From assembly GCA_035533015.1 (NCBI GenBank), contig DATLUQ010000018.1, positions 1 to 64,000 of the forward strand: DNA of 64,000 nucleotides. The letters run 5' to 3'. Below the pieces are notes generated by a model. That model ran no database searches. It was not told the origin of the DNA and saw nothing but the letters and a program-made list of their open reading frames with translations. Source of the DNA: Gemmatimonadaceae bacterium (GTDB taxonomy: Bacteria > Gemmatimonadota > Gemmatimonadetes > Gemmatimonadales > Gemmatimonadaceae). A program made the translations under genes and the position numbers. Numbering within the stretch: position 1 is the stretch's first letter; the number at the start of each line of letters is the position of its first letter. Below, in pieces: positions 46,767-56,176 of the stretch.

Positions 46767-49700
46767 ATGCCATCCGGCAGCAAACACCCGCACCGGCTCC
46801 ACACGCCGACCCGCCGCCGCGGCCTGTCGCTCGGCGTGAAGCTGCCGCTGTTCATCGGTGGCCTGGTGGCGCTGGTCATCGTCGTCAACACGTGGAGCGG
46901 GTTTCGCGTCCAACGGCAGACCGAGACCGCTGAGGCCGAACGCCGGCTGACCAACGTGGCGGCCGAGTTGGTGCGGGAACTCCAGACGTCGAGCACGGCG
47001 AGGGCCGCCGAATTGCAGCTCGCGGCGCAGCGCCCTGCCATCCGGGCCTACCTCGCGGCGCTCCCTGCGGCGCGAGACCGCCTCGCCGACGCCGCAATGA
47101 TCCCGCTCCTCACGGTGGGCGCTCCGGTCCAGAGCGTGGCCGTGGAGCTGTGGAGCGCCGACGGGCGCGTGCTGCTGAGCACCGGCACGGCCGCGAACTT
47201 TCACGATCGCGCACGCGACGAGGGGCTCATGCGACGGGCGCACGACACCGACGAAGCCGTGATCGGCGGCCTGCGAATGGCGAACGACTCGGTGGCGTAC
47301 GTCGCGGCCGTCCGTGTGACCGTCGACGGGCGCGTGGCGGGGTACGTCGTCCACTGGCGCCGCCTCACCACGCAGCCGGTGAGCCGACAGGACGTGGACA
47401 GGCTCATCGGCACCGGCGGCCGGATCTTCGTGGGCGACGTGCGGGACAGCGTGTGGACGAATCTCGCCACGAGCGCGACGCCGCCTCCCATCGACGTCGC
47501 GAAGGTGACCGGCGTGATGAAGTACCACCGCCGGGCCGGCGACATGCTGGCGGTGGCGCGCCTCGTGCCGGCCACGCCCTGGGCGGTGGTGGTCGAGTTC
47601 CCGGCCGATTCCGTGAACGCCACCGCGCGGGAGACCGTGCGGCGGCTGCTCGCCGTCGACGCGCTCGTGCTGCTGCTCGGGCTCGCCGGCGCGTGGTGGC
47701 TGAGCCGCCGGATCACCACACGACTCAGGCGCTTGACCGCCGGCGTCGGGTCCGTGGTCTCGAACGACCCCGGCGGCTCGACGGCGGCGCCCCACATCGA
47801 CCTCGCGGCAGGCGACGAGATCACGCGTCTCGGCGCGGCCTTCGACTCCATGGGGCGCCGTGTATCCGAAGCCCTGACGGCGCGCGAACTGTCGGAAGCG
47901 TATTACCGGGATCTGTTCGAGTCCATTCCGCTGCCGGTGTACCTCGTGGCGTTGGACACGCTCGCGTTCCTGGCGGTCAACGCCGCGGCCGTGGACTACT
48001 ATGGCTACAGCCGCGACGAATTCCTCGCGCTGTCGCTTCGCGACATCCGTCCGCCGGAGGAGGTAGCGCGCATGGAGGCGGATCTCCTCAAGCTCGGTCC
48101 GCGCCCGGAATCGCGCGGCACCTGGCGCCACCTCAAGCGCGACGGCACGGTCACCGAGGTCGAGATCGTGTCCCACGAAATCCCCTTCCGGGGCCAGCGC
48201 GCCGCGCTGACCGTCGTCACCGACGTCACCGAACGCCACCGCGCCCAGCAGGCGCTGCGCCGGTCCGAGGAACGGTACCGGACGCTCATTCGCGAATCGC
48301 CCTACGGCATCGCGTTGTCGACGCCCGAAGGCGTGATCGTCGAAGCGAACCCGGCGCTCGTCGGCATGCTCGGCTACACGTCGGGCGACGAACTGGTCGG
48401 CAAGTCGGTGGCCGAATTGTACCAGGACCCCGCGGAGCGCGACGTGATCTCCCGGGCGCTGAATGCCACGGGCTACTGCCGGCGCGAGGCGCTCCAGTGG
48501 AAGCGGCGCGACGGCGGCCTGATCACCGCCCGGCTCACCGCGCGCCTCGTGGCCGCGACGCGCGAATCGGACGCGTACGTCGAGGCGATCGTGGAGGACG
48601 TCACGGAACGCGTGCGCCTGGAGGAGCAGTTCCAGCTGGCCCAGCGCATGGAAGCGGTGGGCCGCCTGGCCGGTGGCATCGCGCACGACTTCAACAATCT
48701 GTTGACCGTGATCATGACCACCACCGAACTGCTGCTCGACAGCGAGTCCGCGCAGGGGCCGCAGCATGCCGAACTGCAGGACGTGTACCGCAGCGCGCAA
48801 CGGGGCGCCGAACTGACGCGCCAACTCCTCGCCTTCAGCCGGCGGCAGGTGCTCTCCATCCAACCGATGAGCGTGAACAAGCTGGTCGCGGACGTCGAGA
48901 GCCTGCTCGGACGCCTGCTCGGCGAGGATGTGCAGCTGAAATCGGTGCTCACGACCGGGCCCGATATCGTGCGCGCCGACCCGAACCAGGTGGAGCAGGT
49001 GCTGCTCAACCTGGCGGTGAATGCCCGCGATGCGATGCCGGAAGGTGGCCAGCTCGTCATCGAGACCGAGGCGATCGAGCTCGCGGTCGGCCAAGGGATG
49101 GCCGGCGAGCCCATGGCGCCCGGCGCTTACGTGCGGATCGTGGTATCCGACAACGGCGAGGGCATGCCGCCGGACGTGCGCGAGCACGCGTTCGAGCCCT
49201 TCTTCACCACCAAGGGAAAGGACAAGGGCACGGGGCTCGGACTCGCCACGGTCTACGGCGTCGTCAAGCAGCTGGGCGGCTACGTGTGGTTGTACAGCGA
49301 GGTGGGCCTCGGCACGACGTTCAAGATCTATCTGCCACGGGTGGAGGACGCCCCCCGCCAGCGGGCCCCGGAGCCGTCGCGCCGCCAGGCCACCGAGGGC
49401 TCCGAGACGATCCTGATCGCCGAGGACGAGGACGCCATCCGCACCCTCCTGAGCCGGGTGCTCACGAGCCGCGGCTACACCGTGATCGCCGAGGCGAGCG
49501 GCGAGGACGCGCTCCGCCGCGCCGCCGAGCACCGCGGCGCCATCGACCTGCTGGTGACCGACGTCGTGATGGCCGGCATGACCGGCCCGCAACTCGCAGC
49601 CCGCCTGGCCGACCTCCACCCCGAGACCATTCCACTCTTCTTATCCGGCTACACCGACGAAGCCGTACTCAAATTCGGCGTCGCCACGGGCCGCATGGCC

Positions 49701-49781
49701 TTCCTGCAGAAGCCGTTCACCCACACGGTGTTCCTGGCAAAAGTGCGGGATGTGCTGACGGGTAGGAGCGAAGGACAGTAA
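46767..49781 (+). CDS. Hybrid sensor histidine kinase with two PAS domains and a receiver
   Basis: The 1004-residue protein contains TM1 (about 24-44), a periplasmic sensor region, TM2 (about 293-313), HAMP, PAS (about 375-490) and a second PAS (500-615). HisKA follows with phospho-acceptor His640 in GGIAHDFNNLL. HATPase motifs VNARDAMP, DNGEGMP and GTGLGLATVYG are present, and a receiver with Asp932 in LLVTDVVMAG. A phosphorelay from membrane sensing to an unknown response regulator is expected. The final codons (GRSEGQ) and the TAA lie in hairpin repeat C. The start abuts a terminator T-run, so a downstream start is conceivable. Confidence 0.93.
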   Translation: MPSGSKHPHRLHTPTRRRGLSLGVKLPLFIGGLVALVIVVNTWSGFRVQRQTETAEAERRLTNVAAELVRELQTSSTARAAELQLAAQRPAIRAYLAALPAARDRLADAAMIPLLTVGAPVQSVAVELWSADGRVLLSTGTAANFHDRARDEGLMRRAHDTDEAVIGGLRMANDSVAYVAAVRVTVDGRVAGYVVHWRRLTTQPVSRQDVDRLIGTGGRIFVGDVRDSVWTNLATSATPPPIDVAKVTGVMKYHRRAGDMLAVARLVPATPWAVVVEFPADSVNATARETVRRLLAVDALVLLLGLAGAWWLSRRITTRLRRLTAGVGSVVSNDPGGSTAAPHIDLAAGDEITRLGAAFDSMGRRVSEALTARELSEAYYRDLFESIPLPVYLVALDTLAFLAVNAAAVDYYGYSRDEFLALSLRDIRPPEEVARMEADLLKLGPRPESRGTWRHLKRDGTVTEVEIVSHEIPFRGQRAALTVVTDVTERHRAQQALRRSEERYRTLIRESPYGIALSTPEGVIVEANPALVGMLGYTSGDELVGKSVAELYQDPAERDVISRALNATGYCRREALQWKRRDGGLITARLTARLVAATRESDAYVEAIVEDVTERVRLEEQFQLAQRMEAVGRLAGGIAHDFNNLLTVIMTTTELLLDSESAQGPQHAELQDVYRSAQRGAELTRQLLAFSRRQVLSIQPMSVNKLVADVESLLGRLLGEDVQLKSVLTTGPDIVRADPNQVEQVLLNLAVNARDAMPEGGQLVIETEAIELAVGQGMAGEPMAPGAYVRIVVSDNGEGMPPDVREHAFEPFFTTKGKDKGTGLGLATVYGVVKQLGGYVWLYSEVGLGTTFKIYLPRVEDAPRQRAPEPSRRQATEGSETILIAEDEDAIRTLLSRVLTSRGYTVIAEASGEDALRRAAEHRGAIDLLVTDVVMAGMTGPQLAARLADLHPETIPLFLSGYTDEAVLKFGVATGRMAFLQKPFTHTVFLAKVRDVLTGRSEGQ

Positions 49782-49850
49782 GACAGTAGGACGGAAGCCG
49801 GCGTTCCGCAGTTATCCGTCCTACTGTCCTACCCTCCTCCCGTCCTACTT
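49761..49850. repeat. Hairpin repeat, copy C, supplying stop codons to both convergent genes
   Basis: GACAGTAGGACGGA (49782-49795) and TCCGTCCTACTGTC (49815-49828) form a perfect 14-bp stem around a 19-base loop. The outer arms hold further 8-bp units (ACAGTAAG, CCTACCCT). The histidine kinase TAA lies in the left arm and the CHRD gene's TAG in the right arm. It can serve as a bidirectional terminator. Confidence 0.8.
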
Positions 49851-50318
49851 CTTCACCTCCACCTGCCCCCGGATCTCCCCGCCCGGATGCGCCGCCGTGT
49901 GCACGTTCACGTACGCGTCGCCGTTCGCGAGCAGCGTCTTGAGCGAATCGCCCGAGACCCCTTTGCTCACGTCCTTGGCCAGATCGATGTAGCCCCTGGC
50001 GAGCGTGCCGCGCGCCTCATGCTTGATCTCGAAGCTGTAGACCGGCGGCCCCGACGCACCGACCTTGCCCACGTGGATGTGCGCCATCGTGGCCGGTCCG
50101 CTCAGGCCGGCCACGGTGAGCGTGTACCGCAGCCGCGTCCCTTCGAGCACCAGTGTTGCGGTCCCCGTGCCGGTCACCGTGGTCGCGGGCGTCTCGCTGG
50201 CGCCGGTCATGTGCGCGACGTAGGTGACGGGGGGGGCCGGCCGCACCGGGTGCGTGGGCGTGGCCCATCCCGACACGGCGAGGGCGGACGCGGCGATGGC
50301 GAGCAGACGAACGTTCAT
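49845..50318 (-). CDS. Exported CHRD-domain protein
   Basis: The 157-residue protein has a signal peptide (LLAIAASALAVSGWA) and a CHRD domain: VTYVAHMTGASETPA, LRYTLTVAGLSGPATMAHIHVG, and NVHTAAHPGGEIRGQV at the end. CHRD domains were defined in animal chordin and occur in many exported bacterial proteins; the function is unknown. The start at 50318 is fixed by an AGGAGA site about nine bases upstream. The stop lies in repeat copy C. The 206-bp divergent gap to the UbiB-like gene shows nothing distinctive. Confidence 0.88.
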   Translation of the reverse strand: MNVRLLAIAASALAVSGWATPTHPVRPAPPVTYVAHMTGASETPATTVTGTGTATLVLEGTRLRYTLTVAGLSGPATMAHIHVGKVGASGPPVYSFEIKHEARGTLARGYIDLAKDVSKGVSGDSLKTLLANGDAYVNVHTAAHPGGEIRGQVEVKK

Positions 50319-50524
50319 GGCATGTTCTCCTGGAAATGGGACCGGGCCCCCCACGGCGCGCGGGGATCGCCCACAACGAGATCGGTGAAAGGCTCACGGG
50401 GATGGGAGGCCGGCCCGACAGACGGCCCCGATCGCACGCGCTACGCTGCGGCATAGGTGGCGTGCGCCCACCCCAATGGAACCACGCGAGGGGGGGACAC
50501 GTTCCATCAATCTTGGGGGGCCGG

Positions 50525-52201
50525 ATGCCGAACGCCACACCAACCAGTACTGCGCCCGGAGCACCGGCCACCGAACGGGCCCAATTGACGGCCCCACGGC
50601 ACGTGCTGGCCTTCGGTCCGGCCGCCGTCGCCCGCAGCACGCCGCGCATGTGGGCCATCCTCCGCGTTCTCCGGCGGCACGGCATTCTGGGCGCCGTCCG
50701 CGGCCGCCGGCACTGGCCCGACCCGGTGGCCGTCCGCACGGCGCTCGAGGAACTCGGCGTGGTGTTCCTCAAGTTCGGCCAGGTGCTCGCCGTGCGGCGC
50801 GACCTCTTGCCCGACGAGTACACCGGCGAACTGGAGCGGCTGCACGACGCCCTCTCGCCCATGCCGTTCGCCGACGTGGCGGCGGCGGTGGAGCACGACC
50901 TGGGAGGCCGGCTGCGCGACCACTTCGCGACGGTGGACGAGCGGCCCCTGGCGGCGGCGACCATCGCCCAGGTTCACCGCGCCACGCTGCCCGACGGGCG
51001 CGAGATCGTGCTCAAGGTGCGCCGCCCGGGGCTCGAGAGCCGCGTGGCCGAGGACGTGTCCATTCTCGCCTATCTCGCCGCGCTCGCCGAGCGCTACGTG
51101 CCGCGGCTGCAGACGTTCGACCTGGTGGGGCTTATTCAGGAATTCCGATACAGCCTGCAGCGCGAGCTGGACTTCCGTCTGGAAGCGCGCACCATCCGCC
51201 GTTTCCGCGATGCGTTGCGCGACGTGGACGGCGTGTGGACGCCGGACATCGTGCCGGCCTATTGCGGCCAGGGCGTGATCGCCATGGAATTCTTTCGCGG
51301 CGTGCGGGTGGACCGCTACGCCGAAACGCACCCCGAGGCGCGCGCCCACCTCGCGCGCACGATCGCTTCGCTGCTCCTCCATCAGATCTTCGAAGCCGGG
51401 CTCTTCCAGGCCGATCCGCATCCCGGGAACCTGGCCGTACTCGCCGACGGGCGCCTCTGCCTGCACGACTTCGGCATGGTGGGCGAACTCGACGCGGCCA
51501 TGCGCGACAGCCTCACGGCCCTGCTCGATGCCGTCGTGCGCGGCGACGTGCGCGACACGGCCGACGCGTATCTCGACGTCGGCCTCGTCGGGGCCGACGT
51601 CGACCGGCCGGCACTGGAAGCCGATCTCAGCACCCTCCTGCGCCGCATCCACGAGCAGGACCTGGCCGAGGTCTCGGTGGGCGACGCACTCCAGTCGCTA
51701 TTGCGCGTGGGCACGAACCACCGCATTCGCAATCCGGGCCCCATCCTGCTCCTCACGCGCGCCTTCCTGCTCGCCGAAGCCGTGATGCGCGATCTCGACC
51801 CATCGCTGAGCGTCGCCCAGGCCTTCCAGGACGAGTTGCGCCGGGTGGCCGTGCGGCGCTTCGCCCCCGCCCGGCTGATCGACGACGCGCGCCACGTGAG
51901 CCGGGACCTGGAACGGCTGCTCGGCACCGGGCCCGCCGACGTCCGGCGCACGCTGCGCCGGCTGGCCGACGGGGACCTGGGGCAGGTCCACATTCCGGCG
52001 TTGGAGCGCACCGAACGGCGCGCCACCCGCGGCATCGAGCGCCTGGCCGGCGCCGTGGCGTCGGCGGCGCTGCTCGTCTCGGGGAGCCTGCTGGTGGTGG
52101 CCGGCGGCTGGTACCGCTACGCCGGCGATCCGTTGCTCGTCATGGGCGCCGTCGGCACCGCCGTGGTCGGGCTCGGCGCGTGGCGGGCACGCGCCCGCTA
52201 G
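50525..52201 (+). CDS. ABC1/UbiB family atypical kinase
   Basis: The 558-residue protein has the UbiB signature: the KxGQ motif LKFGQVLAVRRDLLP, the alanine-rich loop AAATIAQVHRA, KVRRPG with the catalytic lysine, DFRLEARTI, QADPHPGN and DFGMVGE. Two hydrophobic helices end the protein (about 505-550). UbiB-like ATPases support coenzyme Q or other isoprenoid lipid metabolism. No quinone genes are adjacent. A GGGGGG run precedes the ATG. The TAG overlaps the convergent gene's stop (CTAG). Confidence 0.9.
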   Translation: MPNATPTSTAPGAPATERAQLTAPRHVLAFGPAAVARSTPRMWAILRVLRRHGILGAVRGRRHWPDPVAVRTALEELGVVFLKFGQVLAVRRDLLPDEYTGELERLHDALSPMPFADVAAAVEHDLGGRLRDHFATVDERPLAAATIAQVHRATLPDGREIVLKVRRPGLESRVAEDVSILAYLAALAERYVPRLQTFDLVGLIQEFRYSLQRELDFRLEARTIRRFRDALRDVDGVWTPDIVPAYCGQGVIAMEFFRGVRVDRYAETHPEARAHLARTIASLLLHQIFEAGLFQADPHPGNLAVLADGRLCLHDFGMVGELDAAMRDSLTALLDAVVRGDVRDTADAYLDVGLVGADVDRPALEADLSTLLRRIHEQDLAEVSVGDALQSLLRVGTNHRIRNPGPILLLTRAFLLAEAVMRDLDPSLSVAQAFQDELRRVAVRRFAPARLIDDARHVSRDLERLLGTGPADVRRTLRRLADGDLGQVHIPALERTERRATRGIERLAGAVASAALLVSGSLLVVAGGWYRYAGDPLLVMGAVGTAVVGLGAWRARAR

Positions 52202-52878
52202 CCGACCGACCGAGCAGCGCGTTCTGCGCGCGGGCCGAGCGGCAGATCGCGGAACCGCACCAGGTAGAGCACGGCGAGCAGCACCGCGGCCACCAGAACC
52301 GCCCACGAGCGCTGCTCCGGCGCGGTTTCGATCGTGACCGATACCACGTCCCCGGCCGCGAGCCCACCGACCGACAGCCGCACGGCCCGCCGATCGTCCG
52401 CCGTGTCGGGTGACATCGGCCACACCCCGGCGCGCCGGTCCGACGGCGGTATCGTGTAGCTCACGTTCCGCGCCAGCCGCCCCGGCGGCAGTTCGATGAC
52501 CAGATGGTACTCGTCGATCGTGGTGCCGGTGGCGTTGGCGAACCGGTACGCGAACACGTCGCCGAGCGCGCGCCCCGCGAACTCGGCGCGAATGCGAGCC
52601 GCGCCGCCGCCGGCCAACCGCACCAACAGCCGCGACACGGACGCGCCCGATTGGACCTCCGCCGACGCGCCGGGGGGCAGTTCCAGGCGAGTGGCGCCGC
52701 CGAGCGGCCACGCCACCGGGATCTCCACCACGCCCGCGTGGGCGCCGGCGACGACCACGTCCAACGCGATCGCCGCGCGGTCACCGGTGAGCACGATCCG
52801 TTCGCCGTACGACGTGATGGTATCGGCCGGCCCCGCCGCCTGGAGCAGCGCCGCCGCTACGAGCGCGGCCAGCATCAT
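52198..52878 (-). CDS. Membrane-anchored exported protein of unknown function
   Basis: The 226-residue protein has a signal peptide (MLAALVAAALLQAAG) and a beta-rich extracytoplasmic domain with many paired strands. It has one C-terminal membrane helix (WAVLVAAVLLAVLYLVRF) and a short basic tail. I do not recognise a family. The ATG at 52878 overlaps the transporter's stop (ATGATG/TGA), so it is coupled to the DASS gene and is the last gene of the CYTH-porin cluster. It may be an accessory protein for the transporter; this is guesswork. Confidence 0.7.
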   Translation of the reverse strand: MMLAALVAAALLQAAGPADTITSYGERIVLTGDRAAIALDVVVAGAHAGVVEIPVAWPLGGATRLELPPGASAEVQSGASVSRLLVRLAGGGAARIRAEFAGRALGDVFAYRFANATGTTIDEYHLVIELPPGRLARNVSYTIPPSDRRAGVWPMSPDTADDRRAVRLSVGGLAAGDVVSVTIETAPEQRSWAVLVAAVLLAVLYLVRFRDLPLGPRAERAARSVG

Positions 52879-54440
52879 ACGCGGGCCCCGAATGACGGCG
52901 TGAGCCCCAGCCAGTGGAAGTAGGTGGCCCCGGCGATCAGCAATAGCAGATAGCCGACGGTGCACACGGTGAGCCCGTAGCGAAGGTTGTCACGCGCCGA
53001 GTACTGGTTGGTGGCGTAGAGGATGACGTTGGGCTTGCCGCTGATCGGCAGCCCGATCACCCAGTCGATGGTGAACGCCGCGGGCAGCGCCAGGCTCGCC
53101 GGGTCCCAGCCCAGGCCGCGGGCCAGCAGGATGATCACGGGAATCATGATCACCGTGCGCACCGTCTTGGACGTGGAGAGGAGGTGGCTGTACAGCATCA
53201 CGGCGATGACGACGGCGTAGGTGTAGCCGAACGCCACGTGCTGGAGCCGGAGACCGCCGAAGATGCGCTGCACGGCCCATGCGGCGGCGCCGGTGCTGTC
53301 CAGGGCCAGTCCGCCGGCGTAGGCGCCGGCACTGAACACCATCAGATGCCAGGGAATGTCGGTGTCCTGCCACTCGAGCAGGCCGACGCGTGGCATGAGG
53401 GCGATGGCGGCGCCGACCATGGCCGAGATCGGGGCGCCGAGTTCGAGGCCGAACCAGCGCTGCTGGTACCGGTCGGTGGCCCAGAGAAAGATGACGAGGA
53501 AGAAGATGGCCAGGGCCCGCCATTCCCTGGCGCTGATCGGGCCCATCGCGGCCTTCTCGCGGGCCACGACGTCCAGTCCGCCGGCAATGACGGGCCGCCG
53601 CTCGGCGGGCGGGATGCGAAAGATCACGCGCGGCCCGAGCCACCAGGCGAAGAACACGGTGAGCACGGCCACCGGCGCCGAGGCGATCAGCCAGTCCGTG
53701 TAGTAGACCCGGTGCCCGCCCAGGCTCTGGACGAACCCCACCGCGAGGATGTTGGCGGCACTCCCCGTCATCACCGTCGATGACAGAATACTAATGCCCG
53801 TGAGGTTGAGCAGGAACAGGTTCCGCCCGAAATTCGTGGGATGCTCGGACGTCGAGCCGTAGATGGCGGCCACGGCGATCATCAGCGGGAGCGTGAGCGC
53901 GGCCCGCGCCGCCGTGGCCGGAATGAGCGGCGCCAGGGCAAGTTGCAGCACCACGAACGCCCCCAGCGCCCACGACGCCCGGGCGCCGAACCGGAGAATC
54001 AGGGTCAGCGCCAGCCGCTTGGCGAGCCGCGTCTTGACCAGCATGGCGCTGAGAATGAACGCCAGGATGTTGAGCCAGATGACGTCCAGCCCGAACACGC
54101 CCATGACATCGGTGGCCCCCCACCCGCGCAGGGTGACGAGCAGCAGCATCAGCACCAGCGACGTGAGATACGTGGGCACCGGCTCGGTCACCCACCAGAC
54201 CAGCGCGAGGGCGAACGCGGCCGCCGAGACCTGGCCCGCGGCGGTCAGCCCGGGGGGGGTCGGGGCATAGTAGAGCCACAGGAAGACGAGGATCCCCGCC
54301 GGAAATCCCAGGTAGCGCGCCCATCGGTCGAACGCGCCGGCGGGGGGGTGCTGCTTGGGCGACAGCGCGAACCGGTCGAGCGCCAGCAGGTGCGCCAACT
54401 CGGCGTCGCGCGCCGGGAGCGACAGGACGTCAGCCGGCAT
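52875..54440 (-). CDS. DASS/SLC13 family anion symporter
   Basis: The 521-residue membrane protein has about 11-12 helices. The DASS features are MTGSAANILAVGF in one half and the SGKPNVILYATNQYSARDNLRYG segment in the other, matching the two substrate-binding hairpin motifs. Members move dicarboxylates, sulfate or phosphate with sodium. The start at 54440 overlaps the CYTH gene by 11 bp. Its neighbours (porin of the phosphate-selective type, two CYTH-type proteins) suggest an inorganic or organic phosphate-like anion, by inference only. Confidence 0.85.
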   Translation of the reverse strand: MPADVLSLPARDAELAHLLALDRFALSPKQHPPAGAFDRWARYLGFPAGILVFLWLYYAPTPPGLTAAGQVSAAAFALALVWWVTEPVPTYLTSLVLMLLLVTLRGWGATDVMGVFGLDVIWLNILAFILSAMLVKTRLAKRLALTLILRFGARASWALGAFVVLQLALAPLIPATAARAALTLPLMIAVAAIYGSTSEHPTNFGRNLFLLNLTGISILSSTVMTGSAANILAVGFVQSLGGHRVYYTDWLIASAPVAVLTVFFAWWLGPRVIFRIPPAERRPVIAGGLDVVAREKAAMGPISAREWRALAIFFLVIFLWATDRYQQRWFGLELGAPISAMVGAAIALMPRVGLLEWQDTDIPWHLMVFSAGAYAGGLALDSTGAAAWAVQRIFGGLRLQHVAFGYTYAVVIAVMLYSHLLSTSKTVRTVIMIPVIILLARGLGWDPASLALPAAFTIDWVIGLPISGKPNVILYATNQYSARDNLRYGLTVCTVGYLLLLIAGATYFHWLGLTPSFGARV

Positions 54441-54909
54441 CGCGCCAGCGGGCGTAGGGGTGGCGCGTGAGATTCGAGTTGTAATATCGCGGGTCGGCCG
54501 ACACCTCGGCACCGGCCCACGGCGGGAGGGCCACCACGGCGCCGACCGCCGGGAGTTCCACTTCGGCAATGATCAGCCCCGCGTTCTCGCCCTCGAACAC
54601 GTCCACTTCCCACACCCGGCCTTCGAACGGCACCCGGTACCGCGTCTTCTCGATCAGCGGGCGCGCGCACAGACGGTCCAGCATCGCGTCGGCGTCGGCA
54701 ACGGGAATCGGGTACTCGAATTCGAGCCGCTCGATCCCCGTCGTCGCGCCCTTGATCGTCAGGAAACCCTGATCGCCCACGGTGCGGACGCGCACCACCC
54801 GGTCGGCGTCGGTGGACAGGTAGCCCTGCCGGTACCGTTTGCCCTGCGCCGGGTCGGCGCGCCACACGTCGTGCTTGACCAGGTACTTCCGTTCGATCTC
54901 GATGGCCAA
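54430..54909 (-). CDS. CYTH domain protein (triphosphate tunnel metalloenzyme)
   Basis: The 159-residue protein begins AIEIERKYLV, the ExExK signature of CYTH enzymes. It continues with RVRTVGDQGFLTIKG, KTRYRVPFEGRVWEVDVFEG and IIAEVELP, giving the alternating charged strands of the tunnel. It likely hydrolyses inorganic triphosphate or thiamine triphosphate using a divalent metal. The start is TTG at 54909, fixed by a GAGGG site and the motif position, seven bp after the porin stop. The length is close to bacterial YgiF-less CYTH proteins. Confidence 0.88.
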   Translation of the reverse strand: MAIEIERKYLVKHDVWRADPAQGKRYRQGYLSTDADRVVRVRTVGDQGFLTIKGATTGIERLEFEYPIPVADADAMLDRLCARPLIEKTRYRVPFEGRVWEVDVFEGENAGLIIAEVELPAVGAVVALPPWAGAEVSADPRYYNSNLTRHPYARWRDAG

Positions 54910-54916
54910 AGAACCC

Positions 54917-56176
54917 TCAGAGTGCCAGTCCGAACCGCATCTGCAAGATGTTGAACTTGTCGCCGGTGAGGAATGGCGCGACCCCAAGATCGGGCTTGGC
55001 ATACTGGTCGTTCACCACCCGCACGTAGTTCAACATCCACTTGAAGTTTGGATTGATGTACCAGGTGACGCCCAACGTGTAGTTGTTCGCCTTGCCGCCC
55101 GTGATGTTCACGCCGGGCGAGAAGTCGTTGAGGATCATCGTGCTGGCCCGCGCCGCCACCTCCCACGCCCCGCGATCGGACTTCGGGAAGATGCGGTCGA
55201 ACTCGCCCTCCTGCGGCAGGTACGGCCGACTCTCGCCGGTGATGAAGTAGCTCACGAAGGCGTACCCCCCGCCGAACCGCGCCGTGGCGAGCGCAGGATC
55301 GAGGCGGTGCACGTCCACGATCGTGTATTCGCTCTGCACCGACCACGGCCCGCGCACCGCCGCGAACTCGCCGTTGAAGTAGTTGGTATAGTCCACGTTC
55401 TTGATCTTGCCCGTGGTCAGGAACCGCACCTGGCTCACGTTGGTCTCGGGACGGGCCCGGAACCGCACCTGGTTGGCATCGGCGGGAAGACCGCCGTCGG
55501 GAGTGCGGCGGCTGGCGGACACGCCCAGGTGGACCAGGCTGCGGTCGGTGTGGATCGGGGCGATGGTGAACCGCCCGGTGAAGGCGTACCCCTCGGAATA
55601 CCCGGATTCGTCCACGTCACCGGCGGCCTGGCCGAACGCGCCGACCGACGCCTGCCAGTTGGACCCCCAGCGCGACACGCCCACGCCGATGTGCCGGTCG
55701 GGCGAGAAGTTGTCGGCGTACGACCGCTCCATGAACGTGATGTACTTGGACGAGGTCAGCGTCTCGAGACTGAACGGTTCCTTGTAGTTGCCCACCCGGA
55801 TCAGCGTGTTGGCGAACCCCTGATACCCGAGCCACATGTCCTTCATCTCGACGGCATTGCCCGCGAAGTCGACGTCGAATTCGCCCAGCCAGTCCTTGTA
55901 CAGGGTGGTCTTGACGCCGAGCCGGGCCCGGCGGACTTCCGAGCCGTTGGCCAGATGGTTCTTCTGCCCGTCGTACACCGCGCCGTCCACCTGGATGCGC
56001 CCGTCGAGCCAGTACTTGAACGCGCTGTCCGGGGTCTGGAACACCAGATACCCCCCGTCGTAGGCGCCGGGGAGCGGGATCGGGGCGCCGCCCGTCTGCG
56101 CGCCCACGGGTACGGCGACGGCCGTCGCCGCAGCCACGCCGGTCGTCAATATGAGTTTGCGAATAGTTCCTAGCAT
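54917..56176 (-). CDS. OprP/OprO-family (phosphate-selective type) outer-membrane porin
   Basis: The 419-residue protein has a signal peptide (ILTTGVAAATAVAVPVGA) and the Porin_O_P pattern: YWLDGRIQVDGAVYDG, EVRRARLGVKTTLYKDWLGEFDVDF, DMWLGYQGFANTLIRVGNYKEPF, MERSYADNFSPDRHIG, and a final strand INPNFKWMLNYVRV to FGLAL. OprP transports phosphate and OprO polyphosphate in Pseudomonas. A perfect AAGGAGGT site lies before the ATG, so it is probably strongly expressed. The start overlaps the upstream CYTH-like gene by seven bases. Confidence 0.88.
   Translation of the reverse strand: MLGTIRKLILTTGVAAATAVAVPVGAQTGGAPIPLPGAYDGGYLVFQTPDSAFKYWLDGRIQVDGAVYDGQKNHLANGSEVRRARLGVKTTLYKDWLGEFDVDFAGNAVEMKDMWLGYQGFANTLIRVGNYKEPFSLETLTSSKYITFMERSYADNFSPDRHIGVGVSRWGSNWQASVGAFGQAAGDVDESGYSEGYAFTGRFTIAPIHTDRSLVHLGVSASRRTPDGGLPADANQVRFRARPETNVSQVRFLTTGKIKNVDYTNYFNGEFAAVRGPWSVQSEYTIVDVHRLDPALATARFGGGYAFVSYFITGESRPYLPQEGEFDRIFPKSDRGAWEVAARASTMILNDFSPGVNITGGKANNYTLGVTWYINPNFKWMLNYVRVVNDQYAKPDLGVAPFLTGDKFNILQMRFGLAL

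Noticed and set aside
46764-49619. A long antisense open frame (about 950 codons) opposite the histidine kinase gene
   Set aside because: It reads as Arg/His/Gly-rich sequence without motifs, as expected for the reverse frame of GC-rich coding DNA, and the plus strand encodes a clear kinase.
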